Below, piece by piece: positions 30,881 to 38,716 of a stretch of 39,430 nucleotides of DNA (the stretch's first letter is position 1; the number at the start of each line of letters is the position of its first letter). Below the pieces are notes generated by a model, which was not told where the DNA came from, made no database searches, and saw only the letters and a program-made list of their open reading frames with translations. A program made the position numbers and the translations under genes. Origin of the DNA: Nocardiopsis potens DSM 45234 (GTDB lineage Bacteria > Actinomycetota > Actinomycetes > Streptosporangiales > Streptosporangiaceae); contig NZ_ANBB01000081.1 in NCBI RefSeq assembly GCF_000341105.1, positions 1 through 39,430 of the forward strand, given 5' to 3'.

Positions 30881-31609
30881 ATGGAGTTCGGGCGACGCCT
30901 GCTGGCGACGCTGGGCATCGGCGGAGCGAAGGTCTACAGCGAACCGGTGGGGCCGGTGCGGCCCGGCGAAGTGCTCCGGGGCAGCGTGCTCATCGCGGGC
31001 GGGGACGCCGCGCAGCGCATCGACGACCTCACCGTGGGGCTGCAGGCGCGGGCGATGATGGACAAGGGCGAGACCGAGTGGGACGTCATCCTGGAGTTCG
31101 CCCGGGCCCACGTGGAGACCGGGATCGACATCGAGGCGGGGGAGCGCAAGAACCTCGACTTCGAGCTCACCGTCCCCTATGAGGCGCCGCTGACCAGGCT
31201 GGACGGCACCCCGATCACCGGGATGGGCGTCGGTCTGGACACCCGGCTGCACCTGCACGGCGCGGTGGACGCCGCCGACCTGGACCCGGTCGACGTGGAG
31301 CCGCTGCCCGCGCAGCTGGCGGTGGTGCAGGCGCTGCGGGAGCGGGGCGCGGAGCTGGAGCGGGCGGTGCTGCACCGCGGCCCGGGCCCGCTGGGCACCC
31401 CGGAGGACTTCTTCCACCAGAGCCTGGAGTACGGGATCGCCGACCGGCACCTGTCCCTGGTGATGCGCGCCGACGCCGAGGGGTGCGAGGTGGCGGTGCT
31501 CGTCGCGGGCCACCGCGGCCCGGCCCGGCAGGTGCGGGTGGAGGCCGCCGACCCCGAACCGGGCCTGCGCGAACTGCTGGCGCCCCCGGTGGCGCTGGAA
31601 GGCGCCTGA
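30881..31609 (+). CDS. Spo0M-like sporulation-control (arrestin-fold) protein
   Basis: This 242-residue soluble protein has the Spo0M/SpoOM family features. It opens FGRRLLATLGIGGAKVYSEP, then VRPGEVLRGSVLIAGGDAAQ. The beta-rich arrestin-like body includes FELTVPYEAPLTRLDGTPI and VGLDTRLHLHGAVDAADLDP. The C-terminal region contains PEDFFHQSLEYGIADRHL. In Bacillus, Spo0M affects sporulation and cell-cycle progression; in actinomycetes the family is widespread with an unclear role. ATG 30881 follows a GGAGGAGAGG ribosome site. It stands alone, flanked by a terminator hairpin downstream. A low-quality small frame just upstream (30688-30867) is not counted as a gene. Confidence 0.85.
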   Translation: MEFGRRLLATLGIGGAKVYSEPVGPVRPGEVLRGSVLIAGGDAAQRIDDLTVGLQARAMMDKGETEWDVILEFARAHVETGIDIEAGERKNLDFELTVPYEAPLTRLDGTPITGMGVGLDTRLHLHGAVDAADLDPVDVEPLPAQLAVVQALRERGAELERAVLHRGPGPLGTPEDFFHQSLEYGIADRHLSLVMRADAEGCEVAVLVAGHRGPARQVRVEAADPEPGLRELLAPPVALEGA

Positions 31610-31617
31610 GCGGCGAC

Positions 31618-31646
31618 CGGGCCGGCCGCCCCGCGCGGCCGGCCCG
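31618..31646 (+). terminator. Hairpin after the Spo0M-like gene
   Basis: CGGGCCGGCCGC (31618-31629) pairs perfectly with GCGGCCGGCCCG (31635-31646) around a 5-nt loop, 8 bases after the stop codon. Confidence 0.65.
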
Positions 31647-31793
31647 CGCCGTTCCCGCCGCTCCGGACCGCCCGCGGTCCCGGGCGGCGGCCCTCGCCGG
31701 GCCGCCCGCGGTTTCAAGAGGCCTTCTCGGGATATGCGTGTGAGAGCCTTCCCCGGCACCCCCGCCCTCTGATCCCCGAGAGGAAACCGCCCC

Positions 31794-32573
31794 ATGTCCG
31801 ATGGGACCGAGACCCCCGACAGCGGCTCAGACGCCGGACCGCCCGGCGGCGGCTCCGGAGCCGAACCGGCCGGTGCGGGCATCGCCCGCTACAAGGTGCC
31901 GGCGATCGCCGGCGCGGTCGTCGCCGGGACCGCCGCGCTGCTGATCCTGCCCGTGGCGCTGCACCCGGGGGACCCGTTCGAGGACGTGGGCTCCTGCGAG
32001 GAGGTCTTCACCGGCGAGTTCGTCGACGGCCTGCACCTCGGCGGCGACCTGATGATGCTGGAGTCCGAACCCGGCGAGAGCGGGCTCCCGGCACGGTTCG
32101 ACCCGACGCTCATCTGCGTGGACGCGGCGGACAAGAGCCTGGTGGCGGAGTTCTTCGTGCTGGACCCCGCCGAGGACCCGACCGACTACGGCGCGGCGCG
32201 CGACATGGTCTCCACCAGGCGCGGCATCGCCGAGGAGACCCGCTCCGACGCCGATGAGGAGCGGCCGTTCCGGACCACCGAGCTGGAGGACCTCGACGCC
32301 GGCGACGGCGGGTTCACCGCCCTGTACGAGCCGCCGGAGGAGCTGCGCTGGGACTACGCCGAGTGGGCGCCGGGCTCCACCCGGGGCGGCCACGCCACCG
32401 CCGTGTTCAGCCTCCGCAACGTCGTGGTCCAGGTGACCTGGTTCGGCGGCGACGGCTCGACGACCCCCTCGCGCGCCTCCGCCGAGCGGGTGGCCGAGGA
32501 CCTGGCCGAGCGGATCCCCGAGACCGGCGAGGAGGGCGGCGGCTCCCCGCCGGAGAACACCGTGGAGCCCTGA
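31794..32573 (+). CDS. Membrane-anchored extracytoplasmic protein, unknown function
   Basis: This 259-residue protein has an N-terminal cytoplasmic tail of about 35 residues rich in Gly, Pro and Asp. One membrane helix (about 36-57, VPAIAGAVVAGTAALLILPV) follows, then an acidic outer domain of about 200 residues with two Cys (CEEVF near 66 and LICVD near 105) that could form a disulfide. The end EEGGGSPPENTVEP is low complexity. No family is recognised. A GAGAGGAAA ribosome site precedes ATG 31794. It is a single-gene unit: terminators lie before it and after it. Confidence 0.75.
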   Translation: MSDGTETPDSGSDAGPPGGGSGAEPAGAGIARYKVPAIAGAVVAGTAALLILPVALHPGDPFEDVGSCEEVFTGEFVDGLHLGGDLMMLESEPGESGLPARFDPTLICVDAADKSLVAEFFVLDPAEDPTDYGAARDMVSTRRGIAEETRSDADEERPFRTTELEDLDAGDGGFTALYEPPEELRWDYAEWAPGSTRGGHATAVFSLRNVVVQVTWFGGDGSTTPSRASAERVAEDLAERIPETGEEGGGSPPENTVEP

Positions 32574-32607
32574 CCCCGGCCCTCCCCTCCCGAACCCCCT
32601 GGCCCCG

Positions 32608-32640
32608 GAGGCCCGGCGCGCGCGGCGCGCCGGGCCTCCG
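32608..32640 (+). terminator. 15-bp stem, 3-nt loop hairpin
   Basis: GGAGGCCCGGCGCGC (32608-32622) is perfectly complementary to 32626-32640. It lies 34 bp after the stop of the anchored protein gene and is a strong candidate terminator. Confidence 0.7.
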
Positions 32641-32683
32641 CCGCGTCCGCCCCCGCCCGCCCCGGACCGCCGCCAATACGCCC

Positions 32684-32720
32684 TGGACAAGAAACAATAA
32701 TCTCGTATAGCTTCGAATAC
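32684..32720 (+). promoter_or_regulatory. Leaderless promoter with dyad for the third exporter operon
   Basis: TGGACA (32684-32689), a 16-bp spacer and TATAGC (32706-32711) would start transcription at about 32718-32721, on the ATG itself. No ribosome site precedes the ATG. GTATAGCTTCGAATAC (32705-32720) has mirrored GTAT/ATAC ends around a partly symmetric centre and overlaps the -10 box, a likely site for the TetR product. Confidence 0.55.
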
Positions 32721-33440
32721 ATGCTTCCAGTATCCAAGTCAGGCGACCGGCCGCCCGAGGACCTGACCGCCCGGGCGCGGATCAGGGACGCCGCGCTCGC
32801 GCAGTTCGCCGCGCGCGGGTACGCCGGGGCGACCCTGAAGAGCGTCGCCGAGGCCGCCGGGGTCTCGATCGGCCTGGTCCAGCACCACTTCGGCACCAAG
32901 GACGACCTGCGGCGGGCCTGCGACGCCTACGCTGCCGACACCCTGGCGAACCTCGACAACCTGGGCGTCACCGGCGGCGAGATCGGCGACCCCGACTTCC
33001 TCTCCCGGATGTTCCGGCAGAGCCCGCTCGTGCTGCGCTACGTCGCCCGGCTCATGGTCGACGGCTCCCCCTCCGCCGCGGCGTTCTTCGACAGCGGCGC
33101 CGAGGCCGCCGAGGAGTTCCTCAGCGGCACCTGGCCCGAGCGCTTCCCGCCCGGCTCCGACCGGGTGCGCGACGCCGCCGCGGTGATGGCGGCGATGCAC
33201 CAGGCCGTCGTCGTGCTGCACGGGCACCTGTCCCGCCGGATGGGCGCCGACGTGCTGGCTCCGGAGAACACGGCCCGCATCGGCCTGGCGATGTTCGACG
33301 TCTACACCTCCATGGCCGAGTTCGCGGCCTCCGAGACCGGCACGGCCGTCCGCGACGCGGCCCGCGCCCACCAGCACGGCGCGTCCGCGGTGCGGCCCGC
33401 GCCGGGGAAGGACGGCCCCGACGATGGCCGCGACCGTTGA
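32721..33440 (+). CDS. TetR-family regulator of the tnrB-like exporter
   Basis: This 239-residue regulator has a clear N-terminal [23 protein letters not shown], then [20 protein letters not shown] (about residues 25-64). The C-terminal domain is long, with [15 protein letters not shown]-like helices near the end. ATG 32721 has no ribosome site and lies at the predicted transcription start, so a leaderless transcript is likely. The last 17 bases overlap the start of the ATPase gene. It probably represses the operon by binding the dyad at 32705-32720. Confidence 0.88.
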   Translation: MLPVSKSGDRPPEDLTARARIRDAALAQFAARGYAGATLKSVAEAAGVSIGLVQHHFGTKDDLRRACDAYAADTLANLDNLGVTGGEIGDPDFLSRMFRQSPLVLRYVARLMVDGSPSAAAFFDSGAEAAEEFLSGTWPERFPPGSDRVRDAAAVMAAMHQAVVVLHGHLSRRMGADVLAPENTARIGLAMFDVYTSMAEFAASETGTAVRDAARAHQHGASAVRPAPGKDGPDDGRDR

Positions 33441-34344
33441 CATCACCGGACTGGCGAAGTCCTTCGGCGGCACCCGGGCCCTGGACGGCCTGGACCTGAC
33501 CGCCCGCCGAGGCGAGGTGCACGGCTTCCTCGGCCCGAACGGGGCGGGGAAGTCCACCGCGCTGCGGATCCTGCTCGGCCTGGTCCGCCCGGACGCCGGG
33601 ACGGCGCGGCTGTTCGGCGAGGACCCCTGGCGCCGGGCGGTGGAACTCCACCGCCGCCTGGCCTACGTCCCCGGCGACGTCGCCCTGTGGCCCGGCCTCA
33701 CCGGCGGCGAGGTGATCGACCTGCTGGGGCGGCTGCGCGGCGGCGCCGACCGGCGGCGCCGGGACGAGCTCATCGACCGCTTCGACCTCGACCCGGGGAA
33801 GAAGTGCCGCGCCTACTCCACCGGCAACCGGCAGAAGGTCGCGCTCATCGCGGCCCTGGCCGGCGGCGCCGAGCTCCTGGTGCTCGACGAGCCCACCTCG
33901 GGCCTGGACCCGCTGATGGAGGCGGTCTTCCGGGAGTGCATCGCCGAGCAGCGCGCCGAAGGGCGGACCGTCCTGCTCTCCAGCCACATCCTCGCCGAGG
34001 TCGAGGCGGTGTGCGACCGGGTGACCATCGTCCGCGGCGGCCGCACGGTCGAGGCGGGCACCCTGTCCGAGCTGCGCCACCTCACCCGCTCCTCGGTCGC
34101 GGCGGAACTCGCCGCCGCACCGGAGGGGCTGAGCGGCATGGCCGGCGTGCACGACCTGCGGACCGAGGGCCGCCGGGTCCGCTGCCAGGTGGACACCGAC
34201 CGGATCGGCGCGGTCCTGGCGCACCTGCACACGCTGGGGATCGCCGACATCACCGTGCAGCCGCCCACCCTCGAAGAGCTGTTCATGCGCCACTACCGGG
34301 CCGAACCGGCCGACGGCGCCGTCCCGGGGGCGGTGGCCCGATGA
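33424..34344 (+). CDS. ABC exporter ATP-binding protein (antibiotic-resistance type)
   Basis: This 306-residue ATPase has Walker [10 protein letters not shown], the signature [15 protein letters not shown] (a non-standard LSGGQ typical of tetronasin-type TnrB2 exporters), Walker [14 protein letters not shown] and the switch LLSSHIL. A C-terminal extension of about 80 residues (including [20 protein letters not shown]) is typical of drug-export ATPases. The start lies inside the TetR gene end, and the stop overlaps the permease start in ATGA, so the three are tightly coupled. It powers export by the 543-residue permease that follows. Confidence 0.9.
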   Translation: MAATVDITGLAKSFGGTRALDGLDLTARRGEVHGFLGPNGAGKSTALRILLGLVRPDAGTARLFGEDPWRRAVELHRRLAYVPGDVALWPGLTGGEVIDLLGRLRGGADRRRRDELIDRFDLDPGKKCRAYSTGNRQKVALIAALAGGAELLVLDEPTSGLDPLMEAVFRECIAEQRAEGRTVLLSSHILAEVEAVCDRVTIVRGGRTVEAGTLSELRHLTRSSVAAELAAAPEGLSGMAGVHDLRTEGRRVRCQVDTDRIGAVLAHLHTLGIADITVQPPTLEELFMRHYRAEPADGAVPGAVAR

Positions 34345-35972
34345 GCGCGCCCGCCGCCGGGCCCCGGACGGCCGGGCCGCCCTCCGCCGCCGGCCCCGCG
34401 GGCCCGCTGACCGGGACCGGAGCGCTGGCCCGGCTGCTGCTCCGGCGCGACCGCGCGATGCTCGCGGTGTGGCTGCTGCTGAGCTGGGGCGTGGCGGGCG
34501 CCCGGGCGGGCGGAACCTACGAGGCGCTGTACCCGACCGCCGAGGCCCGCCAGGACCGCTACGACCAGGTCATGTCCGACGTCCCGATGTACCTGCTGTT
34601 CCAGGGGCCGGCCTACGGGACCGGCGTCGACGCGCTCCTGGTGCAGGAGTCGTTCGGCGCCGCGACCCTGCTCTCGGCGCTCGGCGCGGTGCTCTTCACC
34701 GTCCGGCACACCCGCACCGACGAGCAGGCCGGGCGGCGCGAGCTGATCGGCTCGACGGCGGTGGGGCGGCACGCCCCGGTGGCCGCGGCGCTGGCCGTGG
34801 TCTGCGCGGCCGGCGCGGTCCTGGCGGCGCTCACCTGCGCGACGATGCTGGCCTCCAGGATGCCCGCCGCCGGGTCGCTCCTCTTCGGCCTGGTGGTCGG
34901 GAGCGCGGTGTGGCTGTCGGCCGCGATGGCGGCGGTGGCGGCGCAGCTGACCGCGAGCCCGCGCGCGGCCGCCGCCGGCGCGTTCGCGCTGTTCATGGCG
35001 TTGCACTTCGTCCGCGGCATCTCCGACCTGGGCGGCCCGGGGCTGACCTGGCTGGGCTGGCTGACGCCGAACGGGTGGCTGCAGCGCACCCGGCCGTTCG
35101 CCGGGGACCAGTGGTGGCCGCTCCTCCTGGTGGCGGCCCTGCTCGCGGTCCTGATCGGGGCGGCGCTCGCCCTGGCCGACCGGCGCGACCTCGGCTCCGG
35201 CCTGCTCCCGCCGCGCGCGGGCCGCGGCACCGCGGGGCGCGCGCTGAGCGGCCCGCTCGGCCTGGCCTGGCGGCTGCACCGGGGAACGGCGCTGGCCTGG
35301 CTCGCGGGCACGGTCGCCGTCTGCCTCCCCGCCGCCCTGGCCGGGACGGCCGCCATGGAGCAGTACGCCGTCGGCGACCGGATGGCCGAGTGGGCCGCGT
35401 CCGCGGGGGCCGCCCCCGCCGACGTGCTCTTCATCTACATCGCCTTCAGCACCGTCTTCCCGATCACGCTCTACACGGTCCAGATCGTGCTGCGGATCCG
35501 GTCGGAGGAGGCCGACGGGCACGCCGCCCTGCTGCTCTCCGCCCCGGTCGGCCGGGTGCGCTGGGCCGCCGGGCACCTCGCGGTGGCGCTGGCCGCCCCA
35601 GCGGTGCTGCTGCCCGCGGTGGGCCTCTGCTTCGGCGCGGGCGCGGGCGACACGGCCACCATGCTCGCCACCACGGCCCGCCTGGTCCCGGCCGTCTGGG
35701 TGATCACGGGGATCGCCATGGCCGCCTGCGGCCTGGCCGGCCGCGCCGCACCGCTGATCGGCTACGGCGCGCTGGCCGTCGCCCTCACCGTCGAGTTCGG
35801 CCAGCACCTGGGCTGGCCGGAATGGCTGTTCCGGGCGTTCTCGCCGTTCGCCCACGTCCTGCCGTTCCTCGGCGTCCCCGGCCCCGGCACCCTGCTCGCC
35901 CTCACCGCCCTGGCGGCCGCACTGTGCGCCCTCGGACTCGCCGCCCTGAACCGCCGCGACCTGCTCGCCTGA
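34341..35972 (+). CDS. Polyketide-antibiotic-type ABC exporter permease (TnrB3-like)
   Basis: This 543-residue membrane protein has about 12 hydrophobic segments arranged as two halves. [20 protein letters not shown] in the first half and [20 protein letters not shown] in the second are the paired conserved cytoplasmic motifs of this permease family. [20 protein letters not shown] between them is also characteristic. Relatives serve in self-resistance in antibiotic producers such as the tetronasin cluster, but no biosynthetic genes are in this window. It overlaps the ATPase by four bases and ends before a strong hairpin at 36002-36035. Confidence 0.9.
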   Translation: MSAPAAGPRTAGPPSAAGPAGPLTGTGALARLLLRRDRAMLAVWLLLSWGVAGARAGGTYEALYPTAEARQDRYDQVMSDVPMYLLFQGPAYGTGVDALLVQESFGAATLLSALGAVLFTVRHTRTDEQAGRRELIGSTAVGRHAPVAAALAVVCAAGAVLAALTCATMLASRMPAAGSLLFGLVVGSAVWLSAAMAAVAAQLTASPRAAAAGAFALFMALHFVRGISDLGGPGLTWLGWLTPNGWLQRTRPFAGDQWWPLLLVAALLAVLIGAALALADRRDLGSGLLPPRAGRGTAGRALSGPLGLAWRLHRGTALAWLAGTVAVCLPAALAGTAAMEQYAVGDRMAEWAASAGAAPADVLFIYIAFSTVFPITLYTVQIVLRIRSEEADGHAALLLSAPVGRVRWAAGHLAVALAAPAVLLPAVGLCFGAGAGDTATMLATTARLVPAVWVITGIAMAACGLAGRAAPLIGYGALAVALTVEFGQHLGWPEWLFRAFSPFAHVLPFLGVPGPGTLLALTALAAALCALGLAALNRRDLLA

Positions 35973-36001
35973 GGGACCCGAGCGGTGTCCCGGGTGGCGG
36001 G

Positions 36002-36035
36002 AGCGGCCCCCGGCATCGGGGTGCCGGGGGCCGCT
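36002..36035 (+). terminator. 14-bp stem hairpin after the third exporter
   Basis: AGCGGCCCCCGGCA (36002-36015) pairs perfectly with TGCCGGGGGCCGCT (36022-36035) across a 6-nt loop, 29 bp after the permease stop. Confidence 0.7.
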
Positions 36036-36115
36036 GGGCGGGCCCTTCGGCTCCCGGCGGGGGTCTCCAGTCCCCGCCGGGGCCGTTCCACGTCCAGGCC
36101 GATACGGTCCCGCCT

Positions 36116-36135
36116 GTTGCGGACACGTCCGCAAC
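36116..36135. promoter_or_regulatory. 20-bp dyad in a long intergenic region
   Basis: GTTGCGGAC and GTCCGCAAC are perfect 9-bp arms about AC. The gap 36036-36525 is AT-richer than its surroundings and contains no convincing gene. This dyad is a candidate operator or structured RNA element for the micro-protein/HTH operon downstream. Confidence 0.45.
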
Positions 36136-36382
36136 CGCTTTTCATGCAGGTAATGAACCCGCTGTCATGGTCGGGCTCCTACCCGGTGGACTTCTGCCCC
36201 ATGGAAACGGGATCAAAATCCGCAGAATGATCTTAAACGATTCTGAACGTCCCTGAACGCTTTTGCGGCGGCCTGCGCGAAGTGGCGCACAGAATTCCCA
36301 GAAAGGTCAACGGGGATCAGAGTGCGCAATGGCGTACATGGTGCATATACCGGGCGACGCTTCGTGGCGGAGCCCTGCTCGC

Positions 36383-36402
36383 ATGGGGTACTTTCACCCC
36401 AT
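36383..36402. promoter_or_regulatory. Second dyad upstream of the micro-protein gene
   Basis: ATGGGGT (36383-36389) and ACCCCAT (36396-36402) are perfect 7-bp arms with a 6-nt centre, 124 bp upstream of the small membrane protein start. They could be an operator or an RNA stem in the leader. Confidence 0.4.
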
Positions 36403-36525
36403 CGGCCCTTCGCAGGCCAGAGTGGGCGTGTCGTCTCCAGATGATTCCAGGCACCCCGATCGCCCCGGCTCTGACGTTCCGTCCAGGTCGATCCGTAAAG
36501 TCACGTCACAGGAGTCGTGTACCTC

Positions 36526-36708
36526 ATGCATATCTCCGTCCGAACCGCCGTATCCGCCCGAACTCTCCTGCTGCTTCTTTCCGCGGCGCTGGCCTGCGGA
36601 CTCCTCATCGGCGGACATGACGCCGCGACCGCGGTCCTCATCGCCGTCGCGGTCGTGGTCGTCATCGCCGAGAAAGTGCTCGAGCCGCGCCCGGAGTCCA
36701 CCCGATGA
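36526..36708 (+). CDS. Small two-helix membrane protein
   Basis: This 60-residue protein has two hydrophobic helices, about residues 12-30 (TLLLLLSAALACGLLIGG) and 36-50 (AVLIAVAVVVVIAEKV), with a short charged C-terminus. No family is recognised. The ATG at 36526 is 11 nt from the AGGAG ribosome site (36510-36514); a GTG at 36517 is too close to it, so 36526 is preferred but not certain. It overlaps the HTH gene by four bases (ATGA), which suggests the two products act together, perhaps with this protein sensing or anchoring at the membrane. Confidence 0.6.
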   Translation: MHISVRTAVSARTLLLLLSAALACGLLIGGHDAATAVLIAVAVVVVIAEKVLEPRPESTR

Positions 36709-37352
36709 GCCGTCGCGACCCCGCGGAAAGCGGCCCCCAGGATTCCCTGCGCACTTATGTCGGCGACCCCAACTACACCGTCGTCCCCGGAGCCCTGCCC
36801 CGGCGGGTCCGGGTCGGCACCGACGGCGCGCTGTGGGGAGAAGTGCCGGTCGTCCCCGCCCACCACGGCGCGACCGCCCCGCCGGCGCGGACCTCCCGTA
36901 CCGACGGGCACGTGGTCACCATCGGCCCCGCCCGCCGGCCGGACGGCCGCCCGGCCGGGGCGGCCGCCTCCTCCCCGGCCAGGGCGCAGGCCGTTCCGGA
37001 TGTGGAAGGCTTCGACCTGCGGCCGGACCCGATGGAGGCGCTCACGCCCGCCGAGTTCATGGACGCGCTCAGGCGCTACCGGCGCTGGGCCGGAAACCCG
37101 TCGCTCCGCGAGATGTCCGAGCGGTGCGGCGGCGTCTACTCCTCCTCGGCCATCTGCACGGCCCTCAAAAGCGACCTCCTTCCCCGGTACACGATGCTCA
37201 ACGCCGTCATCACCGGATGCGCCGGGAAGAACGCGGAGGCCGAGTTCCAGCGCTGGGTGACCGCATGGCGGCGCCTGGACGGCCAAGAGAAGGGAGAACC
37301 GCAGGTCCGGCCGCAGATCGTGCTCGTCCGCTCCCCTGAGGAAGACGCCTGA
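36705..37352 (+). CDS. Protein with C-terminal actinobacterial HTH domain
   Basis: This is a 215-residue soluble protein. Residues 1-105 are Pro/Ala/Arg-rich and probably flexible. Residues about 110-190 (PAEFMDALRRYRRWAGNPSL, REMSERCGGVYSSSAICTAL, then the RYTMLNAVITGCAG segment) resemble the helix-turn-helix domain that opens many actinobacterial NB-ARC/BTAD regulators. Here it sits at the C-terminus and alone. The usual relatives have it N-terminal, followed by large signalling domains. The coupled micro-membrane-protein gene upstream suggests a small signalling pair. Its DNA target is unknown; the dyads at 36116 and 36383 are candidates for autoregulation. Confidence 0.65.
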   Translation: MSRRDPAESGPQDSLRTYVGDPNYTVVPGALPRRVRVGTDGALWGEVPVVPAHHGATAPPARTSRTDGHVVTIGPARRPDGRPAGAAASSPARAQAVPDVEGFDLRPDPMEALTPAEFMDALRRYRRWAGNPSLREMSERCGGVYSSSAICTALKSDLLPRYTMLNAVITGCAGKNAEAEFQRWVTAWRRLDGQEKGEPQVRPQIVLVRSPEEDA

Positions 37353-37565
37353 CGGGCGCGGCCGGCCCGGCATCCGCCGATCCCGGGCGCCGCGGGATGA
37401 GACGGGGACCGGTGAGAGAACCGGGCTCCCGTTCCAGCCGGCCCGGACGCCCCCGCTCCGCGGAGGCGGCGCGGTGGCCGGCACGCCGCCGCGCTGACCG
37501 CGGTCCTCGCGGCGGGCGGGTGCGCGGCCGACCCCGCCGGCACCGAGGAGCAGGGAGAGAGCGAG

Positions 37566-38216
37566 ATGTCCGGGACGCAGTCGAGCGGACCGCCGGAAGT
37601 GCCGCAGGGCGCGGATTTCGCCGAGGAGCGGCGAGCGGTGGCGGAGGAGATGTGGTCGGCCGGGCGGACCGGGTTCGCCCCGGACGTCGCGTCCCCGCGC
37701 TCCACGATGGTCGGCGAAGAGGAGCAGGCCGCCCTCCCGGACGACTGGCGGGTCCTCCTCTTCCACTCCACGCTCAACCCCGGCCTCGGCGTGTTCGCGG
37801 CGCTCGGCCCCGGCGGCGAGGCGTTCGTCCTCACCGGGGACGCGGACGCCTACACCCGCTTGGCGGAGGCGTCCGGGATGGCGGTGGACGACCCGGAGTC
37901 GGCCGTCGAGACGGCCGCCTTCTTCCTCGAGTACACCCGCCGCTCCCAGGACCCCCTCGTCGTTCTCCGCTCCCCCTCCGACGCCGTGCTCGGCCCGTCC
38001 GGCGACGAGGCCCGCGACGAGGCCGAGAAGCGGATCGAGGACGCCGTCTCCGCCCCGGAGGCGGAGCCCGCCGGAGACGGCTTCGCCGTCACGCTCCACA
38101 CCCAGCGAGGCGACCGCCTGGACCGCTGGACGGGGACCGTCCGGCGGAACGGGGCGGTGGAAGGCGACTTCAGCACCGTCCTCGAGGACCTTCCCGTCTC
38201 CTACGGCCGGCCCTGA
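37566..38216 (+). CDS. Unknown protein, probably a lipoprotein with frameshifted signal peptide
   Basis: ATG 37566 with a GGGAGAG ribosome site gives a 216-residue acidic protein with no recognised family; ALPDDWRVLLFHSTLNPGLG and DRLDRWTGTVRRNGAVEGDF are notable segments. However, the same frame extends upstream through ALTAVLAAGGCAADPAG, a convincing lipoprotein signal end with a lipobox Cys at 37521-37523. No start codon exists in that frame after the stop at 37413-37415. A GTG at 37412 in another frame encodes REPGSRSSRPGRPR and a basic ARRRA run that would join naturally near 37490 if one base were added or lost. The gene may be a broken or misread lipoprotein. Confidence 0.5.
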   Translation: MSGTQSSGPPEVPQGADFAEERRAVAEEMWSAGRTGFAPDVASPRSTMVGEEEQAALPDDWRVLLFHSTLNPGLGVFAALGPGGEAFVLTGDADAYTRLAEASGMAVDDPESAVETAAFFLEYTRRSQDPLVVLRSPSDAVLGPSGDEARDEAEKRIEDAVSAPEAEPAGDGFAVTLHTQRGDRLDRWTGTVRRNGAVEGDFSTVLEDLPVSYGRP

Positions 38217-38291
38217 GCCCGCCGCGCGCTCCACGATCGGAACGGGGACCGCGATGCCCGCCGCTCCCCCTGGCCGCTGAGAACGGCCCGC

Positions 38292-38627
38292 GTGCTGCTC
38301 TGGATGATGTCCTTCCTCACCGCCCTGACCGCGGTGCAGGTCTTCCTGCTGATCGGCGGGGCCTACGGGGCCGGGGTCGCCGCGATGCGGCTCCTCCCCG
38401 CGCTGGCCTGCGCCCTGGCGGCGAAGCGCCTTCCGCGCATGGGGCGCGCGGGATACGCGCTGCTCCTGGCCTTCCTCGCCATCGTCGCCCTGTGGCAGGT
38501 CGACCGGTTCACCGGCGGGGAGCCGTTCGGCATCGTCGGCTTCGCCTTCGTCACGGTGCCGGTGGTCCTCCTCGCCGCCCCGGGAACCCGCCGCCACCTG
38601 CGCTCCCGCACCGCCGCGGGCCGGTGA
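38292..38627 (+). CDS. Small polytopic membrane protein
   Basis: This 111-residue protein has three to four hydrophobic segments: about 3-28 (MSFLTALTAVQVFLLIGGAY), 30-45, 54-70 (GYALLLAFLAIVALWQV) and 78-98. The C-terminus is short and Arg-rich. No family is recognised. The GTG start at 38292 has only a weak ribosome site; a better one before ATG 38254 leads to a frame that stops after eight codons. It lies 75 bp after the lipoprotein-like gene on the same strand and may belong with it. Confidence 0.6.
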   Translation: MLLWMMSFLTALTAVQVFLLIGGAYGAGVAAMRLLPALACALAAKRLPRMGRAGYALLLAFLAIVALWQVDRFTGGEPFGIVGFAFVTVPVVLLAAPGTRRHLRSRTAAGR

Positions 38628-38716
38628 CCCGGGAACCCGCCGCCACCGCCGCCCGTCCCCCGGGGAGGGCCGCCCCGCCCGCCTGACCAGAGATCCGGGC
38701 GGTCGGCCCGCGGCGG

